From: Novibacillus thermophilus
GTDB taxonomy: Bacteria; Bacillota; Bacilli; Thermoactinomycetales; Novibacillaceae
Direction: 5' to 3'
Assembly (NCBI RefSeq): GCF_002005165.1
Contig: NZ_CP019699.1
Location: 2,666,001-2,730,000, forward strand
Length of the DNA: 64,000 nt
Positions 45,349-54,737 of this stretch are shown here, one piece after another; within the stretch, counting starts at the first letter, position 1, and the number at the start of each line of letters is the position of its first letter. The notes below the pieces were generated by a model. That model saw only the letters and a list, made by a program, of their open reading frames with translations. It did no database searches and had not been told where the DNA came from. The position numbers were made by a program, and so were the translations under genes.

Positions 45349-45906
45349 ATGAATCGGGATGACAAAAAGAGTTATGGAGTGTACTTCGTTGCTTTACTTT
45401 TCGTAGTTTTCCTATTATTTTTTAGCTCGATCCATTCTGTTTTGCCACGTAACGCCCTGACGTTGCCACTTATCGACATGCTGAATATGGAGACGTGGTT
45501 TCCGCAAGGGTGGGGGTTTTACAGTAAAGATCCTACTGAACCAGCCATTCACATATTCGATTATGAAACGAAAGAACCGTCAACCAGTTGGCCCCACAAT
45601 TCAAAACAAAACCTTTACGGTTTAAAGAGAGACGGGCGGGCGCAAGGAATCGAAGCAGGGTTAGTGAAGTCCAAAGTGCCAGATGACAAATGGGTGACAT
45701 GCGAAGAAGCACCGTTTACTTGTGCCGCTGAAAATGGCGGGATTGAGGCTATGGAGGTTCACAATGAATCCCCTTTTCCCACCATTTGCGGCGATCACTT
45801 GATCGTGATGCAGGAGCCGGTGCCCTGGGCCTGGAGCAAGTATAAAGATACCGCCGTCATGCCATCTCAAATTGCGAGGGTGAATGTCTCATGTTCAGCA
45901 AGTTAG
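45349..45906 (+). CDS. sdpA: SdpA-family antimicrobial peptide system protein
   Basis: 185 residues. One N-terminal membrane helix (YFVALLFVVFLLFFSSIHSV) and the family stretch METWFPQGWGFYSKDP near residue 48. In B. subtilis SdpA and SdpB turn pro-SdpC into the active SDP toxin. ATG 45349 has a perfect Shine-Dalgarno. It overlaps sdpB by 16 nt. Confidence 0.85.
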   Translation: MNRDDKKSYGVYFVALLFVVFLLFFSSIHSVLPRNALTLPLIDMLNMETWFPQGWGFYSKDPTEPAIHIFDYETKEPSTSWPHNSKQNLYGLKRDGRAQGIEAGLVKSKVPDDKWVTCEEAPFTCAAENGGIEAMEVHNESPFPTICGDHLIVMQEPVPWAWSKYKDTAVMPSQIARVNVSCSAS

Positions 45907-46877
45907 GTGAACAACTGACGCAATATGCGGAAAAACAACTGTTGTGGACGAATGTTTACGGTTTGGCCCGAACACTTTTAGCGGGTTCACTGGCGATGCT
46001 CTTGTTGTTTAACCCGACACACATCTTTTTTAGACCGGGGGCCGGACTTCCCGAATATCCGTTGTGTGCCAACAACAGCCTCAGTATCTTCTGTTTTGTA
46101 CCGAACGATTTCTTCTACTTTGAATTGATACGATGGATATTTATCGTGTTATTGCTCATTATCGCCAGCGGGTGGCGGCCCAGGTATACCGGGATTTTGC
46201 ATTTTTACATTACGTACAGTTTTTATACCGCAGCGTTGTCCCTCGATGGGGGCGAACAAACCAATGTCGCGTTAACCTTTTTGCTGATCCCGTTGACGTT
46301 AACCGACTCGAGAAAATGGCACTGGCAGCGGCAAAGAGCGTCGAACCCTTCATCCAAAGCGTACATGTTCGCGTTTATCACCGGTTTATGTACATACATG
46401 GCGCTGCGCATCCAAGTGGCCATCATTTATCTCAACGCGGCTTACGCCAAAGTAATAGGCGAACACTGGATGGATGGAACCGCTGTCTACTATTTTTTGC
46501 AAGATACATTACTGGGAACGTCAGAAGGATTGGGGAACATCTTGTTTCCTTTGTTAGAAACGCCGTTTGTCGTCGTGCCCACATGGGGGACCATTGTCCT
46601 CGAATTCCTCTTATTTGCCGCCTTACTTGCGCCAAAAAAATATTGGAAGTGGTTTTTAATCCCAGGGTTAGCGTTCCACCTTACGATTGCTGTCGTCATC
46701 GGGTTGTACAGTTTTGCCACCGTCATGTTCGCAGCCCTCATCCTGTTCTTGCGGCCATTTGAACGAGAGTTTCAAATTCAGCCACTTCTCAAACTGTTTA
46801 AAGCGGCACCAAGAATTGCCCATAGATTAAGGAAACCAGCGATGAAAGGTGGTGAGATAAAGGGAGAGTCAGGATGA
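45891..46877 (+). CDS. sdpB: SdpB-family HTTM membrane protein
   Basis: 328 residues with about seven to eight membrane segments; HTTM domain as in vitamin K-dependent carboxylase relatives. Conserved NNSLSIFCFVP-type outside loop, YRWIF-like core (FELIRWIFIVLLLIIASGW), and YLNAAYAKVIGEHWMDGTAV. With SdpA it is needed to mature SdpC. The 3' third is duplicated exactly at 42683. Confidence 0.87.
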   Translation: MFSKLGEQLTQYAEKQLLWTNVYGLARTLLAGSLAMLLLFNPTHIFFRPGAGLPEYPLCANNSLSIFCFVPNDFFYFELIRWIFIVLLLIIASGWRPRYTGILHFYITYSFYTAALSLDGGEQTNVALTFLLIPLTLTDSRKWHWQRQRASNPSSKAYMFAFITGLCTYMALRIQVAIIYLNAAYAKVIGEHWMDGTAVYYFLQDTLLGTSEGLGNILFPLLETPFVVVPTWGTIVLEFLLFAALLAPKKYWKWFLIPGLAFHLTIAVVIGLYSFATVMFAALILFLRPFEREFQIQPLLKLFKAAPRIAHRLRKPAMKGGEIKGESG

Positions 46878-47562
46878 GAACAGTCATAGTTAGTCACGAA
46901 CGAAAAAAGGAAAAGGAGCGATTGTGTTGATTCGCTGGATGAAGAAAAGTCTGCCGTTATTGCTTGTGTTCGCGTTGCTCGTGTTTTCGTTTAGCTCTGC
47001 TGTCTCCGCAAGCCGGGCCGAAAGTGCACAGCACGAATATTCAGGGAAAGAAATATTTAAAGGGATCGTGTTCGGCGTAGGGGAACTCGGCGGCAAACTG
47101 CCGGTGGATTCTAGGATAATGCGTGACACCAACAAGAACCAAGAGACGCTGAAAGTGATTGACAACATCGTGAACGAAATCGAGAGACTGGATTCCGACT
47201 ATTTCAAAGAATTGAAAGATGCCGCTTACAGCAAGAACCCGACCAAAGTTGATAAAGCCATCGAGCGCGGCGGAGACCTGGTTCAAGAAGCCCTCGACAA
47301 CTTGGGTTATACCGCCACTTCGAAACAGGATGCTGATTTGGCGGCTTCTGTTGTCGTTGCGAATATCACAGGGGCGATTAATGCACTGGCGTACTTGACT
47401 GTCGCAGTTTACGAATACGTATGGTTCTGGGGAAATTCAGCTCCATCCTCGCAGCTGGAAAAGGAAGCGTACGTCATCGAAGTTATGGAAGCGTTGGAGA
47501 ATTAGAAATTTAAATATTTTAATAAATGTTAAGCTGATTAAGCCGCAGTGTCTGCGGCTTTT
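46523..47562. repeat. 1,040-bp perfect duplication, copy 2
   Basis: Identical to 42683-43722. In this copy it lies in an intact operon. Confidence 0.92.
46924..47505 (+). CDS. sdpC: SdpC-family antimicrobial peptide precursor
   Basis: 193 residues. A signal peptide (LPLLLVFALLVFSFSSAVSA) is followed by YSGKEIFKGIVFGVGELGG, the SdpC family start. A hydrophobic stretch near residues 138-172 (DADLAASVVVANITGAINAL then AYLTVAVYEYVWFWGN) is the likely toxic peptide, ahead of a short acidic tail. No cysteine exists anywhere in the protein, whereas B. subtilis SDP has a disulfide. No sdpR/sdpI immunity pair follows. Confidence 0.85.
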   Translation: MLIRWMKKSLPLLLVFALLVFSFSSAVSASRAESAQHEYSGKEIFKGIVFGVGELGGKLPVDSRIMRDTNKNQETLKVIDNIVNEIERLDSDYFKELKDAAYSKNPTKVDKAIERGGDLVQEALDNLGYTATSKQDADLAASVVVANITGAINALAYLTVAVYEYVWFWGNSAPSSQLEKEAYVIEVMEALEN

Positions 47563-47565
47563 TTA
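47541..47565 (+). terminator. terminator after sdpC
   Basis: AGCCGCAG-TGT-CTGCGGCT then TTTTTT. Confidence 0.88.
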
Positions 47566-47684
47566 TCGTATTTTCTTTCTCGGAATTGTTCATTCTCTGC
47601 AGTCGGGTCTCATCCATCTCGTGTCCCAACGTGTTATGATGACTATAAGCACGCAATAAATGATACGGTAAGGATGTGACTGTC

Positions 47685-48373
47685 GTGTCTAACGGGAACA
47701 TTCTCATAGTGGAAGATGAAGAAAAGCTGACCAGGGTGATCAGCCTCGAACTAGAATACGAAGGATATTCAGTGAAGGCAGTACATGACGGGACGATAGG
47801 CTTGGCAGAAGCGGAGTCTTCCGCTTATGACTTAATTCTCCTGGACATTATGCTCCCCGGCATGAGTGGTTTGGAACTGTTGCGGCGGTTGCGGAGACGC
47901 GATCCGTACACACCGGTCATCTTGCTCACGGCACGGGATGAGGTGCCGGACAAGGTGAGCGGGCTGGATTTGGGAGCCAACGATTATGTCACCAAACCGT
48001 TTCAGATAGAGGAGCTTTTGGCCCGTATCCGCGCCCATTTACGTCCCGTTCGCGGACTGCCCGGCAAGAGGTGTTAAGCTGCGGCGATTTATCCGTAAAC
48101 GTGAACACTCGAGAAGTCAAACGCCAGAATCAGACAATTTCCGTGACGCCGCGGGAGTTCGATCTCCTCGTTTACTTGTTGAGAAACAAGAATAACGTCT
48201 TAACGCGGGAGCAGTTGCTGAATCACGTATGGGGGTTTGACTTTTACGGCGAGACAAATGTCGTCGACGTGTACATCCGCTATTTGCGCAAAAAAATTGA
48301 CCGGCCGTTTGACAATCCCCTCATTCACACAGTGCGAGGTGTCGGTTACACGTTGAAGGAGCCTGTAAAGTGA
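47685..48373 (+). pseudogene. OmpR-family response regulator, frameshifted in the linker
   Basis: Residues 1-120 form a receiver: ILIVEDEEKL, phospho-acceptor D in LILLDIMLPGMSGLELL, and the lysine in DYVTKPFQIEELLARIRAHL. Near 48045-48055 one base is missing; the frame stops at 48077, and the winged helix continues in the -1 frame (LSCGDLSVNVNTREVKRQ, TPREFDLLVYLLRN, VDVYIRYLRKKI, TVRGVGYTLKEPVK). Restored length about 229 residues, normal. It either is a pseudogene, is made as two parts from GTG 48071, or reflects a base-call error. Confidence 0.85.
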
Positions 48374-49724
48374 ACATTAAAACGAAAATTCAGCTTTACA
48401 CGGCTATATGGCTGCTCCTCATTTTACTATTGATCAGTTCAGCGATTTATTTTTTGTTTTATAAACTGACAACCGATACGGAAGTGGAACGTGTAGCGGC
48501 ACAAACCGAAACGATAGTAGAAGTGCTCAGAGCTGACTTGGATCAACCTGTTCAAGCAAGTGATCTGTTCCGGGCGTATATGCCGGCTAACGGGATGATC
48601 CGGCTGATCAATGAGGCGGGCGAACCTGTCTCGACAGTTACGAAAGAAGCCCGTCTCACCCGTATCCCCGCCACATTTAGAACGCAACAAGGAAGCACAT
48701 TTTACACGATGGAGGACGGTGAACGCTACGTCATCGTTTATTTCCCCACGATATGGAAGGATGGATCGATTGTCACGTTAGAAGTGACGGAAAGCCTGGC
48801 TCCTGTGCAGGAAAACATGCACACTTTGCGCGTCGTGTTAACGATTAGTTCGCTTATGGTGCTCATTCCTTCCATAATTGGCGGCAGGCTGCTCAGCAAT
48901 CTGATTCTTCGTCCGCTCAAAGCGATTGTTGGGACGATGAGGGAAATTCAAGAGCGGGGGGTATTCAAACAGATTAAATTAAAGGGGCAGTCAAAAGATG
49001 AGCTTTATAACTTGGCCGATACGTTTAACACGATGATCAAAAAACTGAAAACAAATTTCGAGAAACAGGAACAATTTGTATCAGACGCTTCCCATGAACT
49101 GAAAACACCGCTGACCGTCATTGACAGCTACGTTACGCTTTTAAAGCGGTGGGGACACCGGAAACCAGAAGTGATGGATGAAGCGATTAAGGCGCTTTCG
49201 TCTGAAACAGAGCGCATGAAGTCGTTGATACAGCAATTGCTGACACTGGCCAAAGACGAATCAGAAGGTGAGTTGAAACTGGAAAAGGTCGATTTAATCG
49301 CTTTGTGCCGTTCGACAGCTGAAAGGTTCAGGCAGACGTATGAACGGGAAATAGACGTTCAAACGATCCCCCCCACGTTTATGCGATGGCCGATCAAGCA
49401 AAAATAAAACAAGTGCTCTATATTCTCCTCGACAATGCTTTGAAGTACAGTGCGGACAAGGTTACCGTTAAAGTTGGATCTCAGGAGGATACGGTATATG
49501 TTACCGTAGAAGATCGCGGCCAAGGAATTCCCGCAAAAGACATTCCCCATATATTTGACCGGTTTTACCGCGTGGACAAAACGCGCAGCCGGGAGACAGG
49601 AGGGACGGGACTGGGTCTTTCCATTGCCAAGAGCCTCGTACGAGCCCATCATGGAGAGATTAGCGTTCAAAGCGAAGAACATCGAGGGACCGTGTTTACT
49701 GTGACATTTCCGGCAGCTGAATGA
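48370..49724 (+). pseudogene. sensor histidine kinase, frameshifted before the ATPase domain
   Basis: GTG start overlaps the regulator stop. Two membrane helices (near 12-30 and 155-175) bound a sensor domain; HAMP follows; the phospho-acceptor histidine is in SDASHELKTPLTVI near residue 240. At the C run 49368-49374 one base is missing and the frame stops at 49407. The HATPase part continues in the -1 frame: N-box LDNALKYSA, DRGQGIP, FDRFYRVDK, GGTGLGLSIA. Restored length about 451 residues. Probably senses the envelope; see the PepSY gene at 60853. Confidence 0.85.
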
Positions 49725-49975
49725 CATTCTCATCATTTTCTCATCTTGTTGTCATAGCATATTAATCTTTCGCTTGTATGATGAGACTATCATCATCAAG
49801 CCCAGCGGTAATATGTCAAGGGGGTGATTCAGGAAAATTGGAAAATAGTTTTTAAAAAAGCCCATATTTGCTTAAAAAAGCATAAACGAACTAAACCCGC
49901 CTTTAATCACAATTTTCAGACATACTGTTTACGACTGGCGGATACCATATTTGGAACAAATTGGAGGATCGGTCG
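49725..49975. other. border between the kinase gene and mobile DNA
   Basis: No gene. It contains AAGGGGGTGATTC near 49818 and A-rich DNA with AAAAAAGCCC and AAAAAAGCATA. Probably the left edge of the inserted block and the end of the IS110 piece. Confidence 0.45.
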
Positions 49976-50895
49976 CTATGATCTCCTTTCGGATGGTGTG
50001 TACAATTGGTTGGTACTGAGTAGCGCATATACCAACCGTACCAATTTACGTGCGGTTAAGACGAGAGCGCGTTTATGTTGGTGTTTCGGGACTTCAGCGT
50101 ACTTTTTCTGGTAGAACGCTTTGTACTCCGGGTCGCTCTTACGTAAAGAATCAGCCGCTTGAATCAGGTAATACCGTAAATACTTATTACCTGTGAGCAT
50201 CCGCTTGGTATCATCGGCTTCAAACTCGCCTGACTGGTACTGATTCCATACCAGGCCAGCGTATTTCGCTAAGGCATGGTGATTCCGGAAGCGGTCAATA
50301 CCGGCAATCTCGGCAATCATCCCGGCGGCAAACACCGGCCCGATCCCTTTAACGGACGTTAACGTTTGCGGAATGCCTTTCATCAGCTTGGCGATTTCCT
50401 TGTCCAACTTTTTAGCCTCAGCCTCCATATGCTTGATGACACTCAGCATCGTGGCTAAGGACAGGTTCACGGGATCGGCCATCGCTTTATGCAAGCGGTA
50501 AGAAGCACGTGCCACCTTTTGCAAGTACTGGGCAACCTCTTCCGGGTCTTTAAAGCGGTTTTTCCCTTTTTCCTTTAGAAAATCAATGAGTGCATCAAGG
50601 GACATCGCGACAATTTGCTCAGGTTCAAGCTCTTGAATGACCGCTAAACTCGTGCTGCCAAACGTATTGGAAAAGGGATTATCTTGTCTGAGCCCACTAA
50701 ACTTTAAAAACACCTGGTTCAAGAAATACGTCTTATCCCGGGCAATGGATTTCATCAAGTGAAAACGTGTGCGGGTGAGCCGCTGCAAGGCTTCGTATTG
50801 GATCACATCTTTCATAGCATGAGGCAGTCGGCCAAAACGCAGATGGTCTGCAATCACCCAGGCATCAATGACATCGTTTTTCGGTAAGGTATCAT
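49976..50895 (-). pseudogene. IS110-family transposase remnant
   Basis: About 306 residues of the C-terminal part. It starts in the DEDD domain end (NDVIDAWVIADHLRFGRLP) and includes the Transposase_20 helix-hairpin-helix region (LTSVKGIGPVFAAGMIAEIA; FRNHHALAKYAGLVWNQYQS; the serine-type AADSLRKSDPEYKAFY). The N-terminal half is missing: the gene is cut at 50895 where an IS1380 copy begins. Confidence 0.88.
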
Positions 50896-51977
50896 CCTGA
50901 ATTTCGAAAGTAAAGTTGCTTGATCCAGTAATAAAGGTGCTCCAATCCTTGGTATAATGGTGTTTGAACGAACAACAAAACCCAAAGAGAGGGGCACCCG
51001 TTAGGTGAAGTCTACCACAAACATCGCCAAAATGAAAACAGAATTCACGCTAAAGAATGCAACCTCACACGCAGGGAGTAAACCCTTGCTTGCGTACCTT
51101 GAAAAAATCAAACTGGAAGACGCTTTTCGTCAGATAGGTTGCGGGAAAGGCCGGAATACGCTTTTTCCGTTCTTCAAGATCTTGATGTACCTTTTAGTCG
51201 GATGGCTACTGGGTTGCGAACGTATATTCCATTTCCGCTCATTGCGAGACGATTCGCTGGTACGTCGATTTTTAGGTGGACGTTGTCCCCATCACACTCT
51301 TTTGTATAAAGAACTGTGCCGCGCTGCTGTCTCCATGCCCACGATCCGTCGGGACTTGAAGGCATTAAACCTTGATCTCATCACTCCCTGCCTATCCGAC
51401 GAATGCATTCTCGACCTCGATTCCACCGTTGAGACGGTGTACGGGAATCAGGAAGGGGCCGAAGTTGGGACAAACGCTCAAAAGCCCGGACGTAAAAGCT
51501 TCCAACCACTCATCGCCTTTGAAGGAAAGTCCCGTCTTTACCTTAATGCCGAACTGCGTTCAGGCAATACGCATTGTTCCCGCAATGCCCATACTTTCGC
51601 GAAGGAAACCCTTCAACGTCTTCCTAAATCGTGTAAAGTCAAGTATGCCCGATTCGACAAAGGATTCGGCGGCGAAACCTTCTATAGTTTTTGGGAAGGC
51701 AAACAGATCGGCTACGTTGGCAAACTCAAATGGACGCATCGGTTAGCCAAAGAAGTCGCCAAATGTCCTCATTGGAAACGCTATGTGGACGGAGACGTCA
51801 TCATCGAAGGCCTTTGTTTAGTGTACAAAGCCACTTCTTGGAAAAAGGCTCGAATGGTGGTCGTCATCAGGAAAGCCGAACGCTACGATGGTGATCAACT
51901 CCAATTCGACTTTCTTTGGGATTACGAAGCAATCGTGACCAATTTGGATTGGGAGCCCATCGACATTTGGCGTTTTT
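50896..51977 (+). mobile_element. IS1380-family element, copy 1, 3' truncated
   Basis: Starts CCTGAATTTCGAAAGT, the same end as copy 2 at 56321 (inverted), and follows ATCAT. Homology to copy 2 stops after GGCGTTTTT at 51977. Confidence 0.88.
51005..51977 (+). pseudogene. IS1380 transposase, 3' truncated
   Basis: First 324 codons are identical to the complete copy at 54914-56212. Includes LDLDSTVETVYGNQEGA with the first catalytic aspartates and the second D in KYARFDKGFGG. The last quarter with the glutamate region is lost; the frame runs into unrelated DNA. Confidence 0.9.
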
Positions 51978-51991
51978 GGGTGGAATTAAAT

Positions 51992-52066
51992 TTGCTAGAG
52001 TCGAAAAGGAAAGCAATCATTTTTCTAGTTATTGCATTTATTCTAGCAGCAAAATTTCAGAGCTGA
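51992..52066 (+). pseudogene. possible cpaB/rcpC 5' stub
   Basis: TTG start, then LESKRKAIIFLVIAFILAA, a cytoplasmic basic start and membrane helix typical of the CpaB (SAF domain) pilus protein N-terminus. The frame ends soon after at AAATTTCAGAGCTGA. In another frame ISELISQIGGGS-stop follows, which may be the end of a different gene joined by deletion. Confidence 0.35.
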
Positions 52067-52126
52067 TTTCACAGATCGGCGGTGGCAGTTAATCAAATCT
52101 AACCTTTCAACAGAAGGAGTTATCCT

Positions 52127-53527
52127 ATGGCAAAAAAACTTACCATCGCAGTACTATTTTTCCTAGTAGCACTTTTACTAATTGGTTGTAATGATGATGA
52201 GAAGGATAAAGAAAGTCAAAAAGAATTGGATTCGGCCAGCGAGGCAATCGAAACGGAAGATGTCAAGGAGGAAGAGACTGAGAAGGTGGAGGAAGAAGTT
52301 GCCGCCTCTTCCCTTCTCCTTCACGCACCAGCAATTCCAACAACGATTGATGAAATGGCCAACCAATTGCCAGGACTATTCGCAGGAGCAGACAATATTT
52401 ATGATTATGCCGATGAGATTAAGCAGGAATTTGATAAAGTTGGCCCCTTACCGGAAAATCCAACAGATGAAGAGTACGATCAATATTTACGTTATATATA
52501 TTCTCTTGTAGCTGAAGACTATCCTAATCCAGAGGATGTAATAAAACAGTGGCAGTTTGCTTCCTTTGGAAATCCTGATTTGCCGGACAGCCGCTATCAT
52601 TTTAAGCCAAACTATAATATTGAAATTCTCTTAGATGCAAGCGGCAGCATGGCCAATTATGCCGGCAGCAGAACGAGGATGGAGATTGCAAAGGAAGCAA
52701 TTTTACAGTTTGTCCAAAAAGTGCCGAAGGAAGCAAATGTCTCTCTAAGAGTGTATGGCCATGAAGGAACAGGTGCGGATCGTGATAAGGAGCTATCTTG
52801 TTCGACGATTGAACAGGTATACGGATTTGCTCCTTATGACGAAGAGAAATTTAAAAATGCATTAAGCGAGTTCGAACCTGCCGGCTGGACCCCGTTAGCA
52901 GGTGCATTATCAGCGGCAAAAGAGTCGATGGCATCCTTCCATACGGATGACTATACGAATTTGATTTATGTTGTCAGCGATGGCATCGAAACATGTGACG
53001 GAGATCCGGTTGCCGTTGCGGAAGAACTGTCCCAATCGGATATCCAGCCAATTATAAACATTATTGGTTTCCAAACGGATCAGGAAGCGCAAAAACAACT
53101 GCAGGAGATAGCTAGAGTTGCAGACGGAATCTATGCCACGGCAAACAATCAGGAGGAATTGCAAGCAGAATTTAAGCGGGCTGAGGAAGTGCTGGAGGCA
53201 TGGGAAAAATGGAAAAGAGATGCATTGAAAGACGTAAAAGCGGGACAAGTCGATGCTTCCTTTGATATTATAGCCATTCATAATAAATGGAGCTCGATTA
53301 CGAGAAGAACAATGAACAATATGTGGCGATTGATAACTCAATTAGACGAACTAGAGTTTATTACTTTTGAGCAGAGGATGGAATTGGATGCTCGCAGGAA
53401 AGAAATCAAGGATGATATTGAAGAGTTAGTACGTGAATTAAGGAAAAATCTTGAACAAATGAAAGCAGAAAACTTTGAAGAAGCACAGCAGCAGATTGAG
53501 AAGATTTTTCAAGAGCAAAACAGCTAG
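52127..53527 (+). CDS. von Willebrand factor A domain lipoprotein
   Basis: 466 residues. Lipoprotein signal with lipobox LLIGC, a Glu/Lys-rich linker (residues 22-60), then a vWA domain: MIDAS motif LLDASGSMANYAG near residue 168, threonine in PAGWTPLAGAL and aspartate in IYVVSDGIETCDGD. A coiled C-terminus rich in Glu/Lys follows (residues 345-466). Such vWA lipoproteins occur in Tad/Flp-like pilus loci of Bacillales. Lower GC and different codon use from the core genes point to acquisition. Confidence 0.87.
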   Translation: MAKKLTIAVLFFLVALLLIGCNDDEKDKESQKELDSASEAIETEDVKEEETEKVEEEVAASSLLLHAPAIPTTIDEMANQLPGLFAGADNIYDYADEIKQEFDKVGPLPENPTDEEYDQYLRYIYSLVAEDYPNPEDVIKQWQFASFGNPDLPDSRYHFKPNYNIEILLDASGSMANYAGSRTRMEIAKEAILQFVQKVPKEANVSLRVYGHEGTGADRDKELSCSTIEQVYGFAPYDEEKFKNALSEFEPAGWTPLAGALSAAKESMASFHTDDYTNLIYVVSDGIETCDGDPVAVAEELSQSDIQPIINIIGFQTDQEAQKQLQEIARVADGIYATANNQEELQAEFKRAEEVLEAWEKWKRDALKDVKAGQVDASFDIIAIHNKWSSITRRTMNNMWRLITQLDELEFITFEQRMELDARRKEIKDDIEELVRELRKNLEQMKAENFEEAQQQIEKIFQEQNS

Positions 53528-53587
53528 AAAACAGGGGGATTTTTCCCCTTTTCTTTCATAATAATTCGTCATTTGTAGGAGATGAAA

Positions 53588-54318
53588 ATGAGAAAACCGT
53601 TGCAATTTGCATGGGAAGTCTATACAAAAAAATTGAAAAAGTATTGCTACTAATGCTTTTCACTACGTTACCCCTTTTAATTTTGCACAACTTTATAACA
53701 AACTACATATATGTTGTTACTCCAGTTACCTTTGGGGCATCCGTTGGCGATATTTATTACGGTTTAATAACCATTCTGCTATTTATTTATGGCCAGGTCC
53801 CTTATATCCGGTTTTTATATGCGGAATATAAAGGAGGGGAAGCCTCCTTCCGAGATGCTATCTATCATTTTCTTGTCAATGGTTTCACCGTATTTGTGTT
53901 TGCATGCATCGTTTCCATCTTAACGTCAATCGGGTTCATTCTGCTAATACTTCCGGGAATACTCTTCCTTTCTATCCTTTTTCCTATCCCGTATGTTGCC
54001 ATTTTTGAAGAAAAATCTGTCTGGAAATCTTGGAAGGATGGCTGGAATATCGGGAAAAGACATTTTTGGAAAATAGCAATTTTATTAACGTTGACAGGAT
54101 TGCTAGAATTCCTGCTCTGTATATATGTCACCGTTCAATTATTTAATATTACACCTTCCTATGCTGCCCAAATTATTACCCAAATTGTGATTAACATAAT
54201 TATTTATCCATTTATCGTCTTTTTGATGACGGCGTTTACGATTAAATGGAGAGAAGCACTAACAATTCTGTCTGTAGAAGAAGAAAGAGGCAAAAATGCA
54301 GAACCATTATCGTCTTAG
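53588..54318 (+). pseudogene. multi-pass membrane protein with 5' frameshift
   Basis: ATG 53588 (AGGAG 6 nt upstream) reads RKPLQFAWEVYTKK and then loses frame in the A run at 53626-53632. With one more A it would continue IEKVLLLMLFTTLPLLIL in the frame open from 53611. About six hydrophobic segments; GQVPYIRFLYAEYKGGEASF and SWKDGWNIGKRHFWKIAILL resemble the membrane domain of glycerophosphodiester-phosphodiesterase-like proteins. Function unknown; part of the Tad-like remnant. Confidence 0.65.
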
Positions 54319-54737
54319 AATAATGAAATAAATTTTGATTATAGAGTGGTTTAAAAATGTTTAAATGGTTGAGAAGATTATTCATCGTTCTTGCAATTGT
54401 GTATTTAACCTTCCAGCCTTTTTTGCCAGTTGCTTTAGCCGTAAGCCCATGGCAAGGCAATCCTTGAACAGGTAACCCTTGGGACGGATCTGACTTAACT
54501 TGGCAGGGACAGCCATGGCAAGGGAACCCTTGGAATGGAAATCCGTGGAATGGACAAAATTGGAGCGGGGAAGGTACGAGTGAGAGTCCTTGGGATGGAG
54601 ATAGCTGGGACGGCAGCAGCTGGTATGGGAATTATTGGTCGATGCCAGGCTTTTATGGAAACTATTGGAATTTGCCAGGGTTTTCTGGGAATCAGTTTGC
54701 AGGCACTCCGTGGGGAATGCCAGGTTTTTCTTATCAT

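Noticed and set aside
46133..46762. 209-residue reading frame inside sdpB
   Set aside because: It lies wholly inside sdpB in another frame, has Arg/His-rich composition, and has no ribosome binding site.
54465..54467. In-frame TGA in the repeat protein as a recoded codon (selenocysteine or Trp)
   Set aside because: No SECIS-like hairpin follows and the rest of the window uses TGA as a normal stop. A TGG to TGA change fits better, since the repeat predicts Trp.
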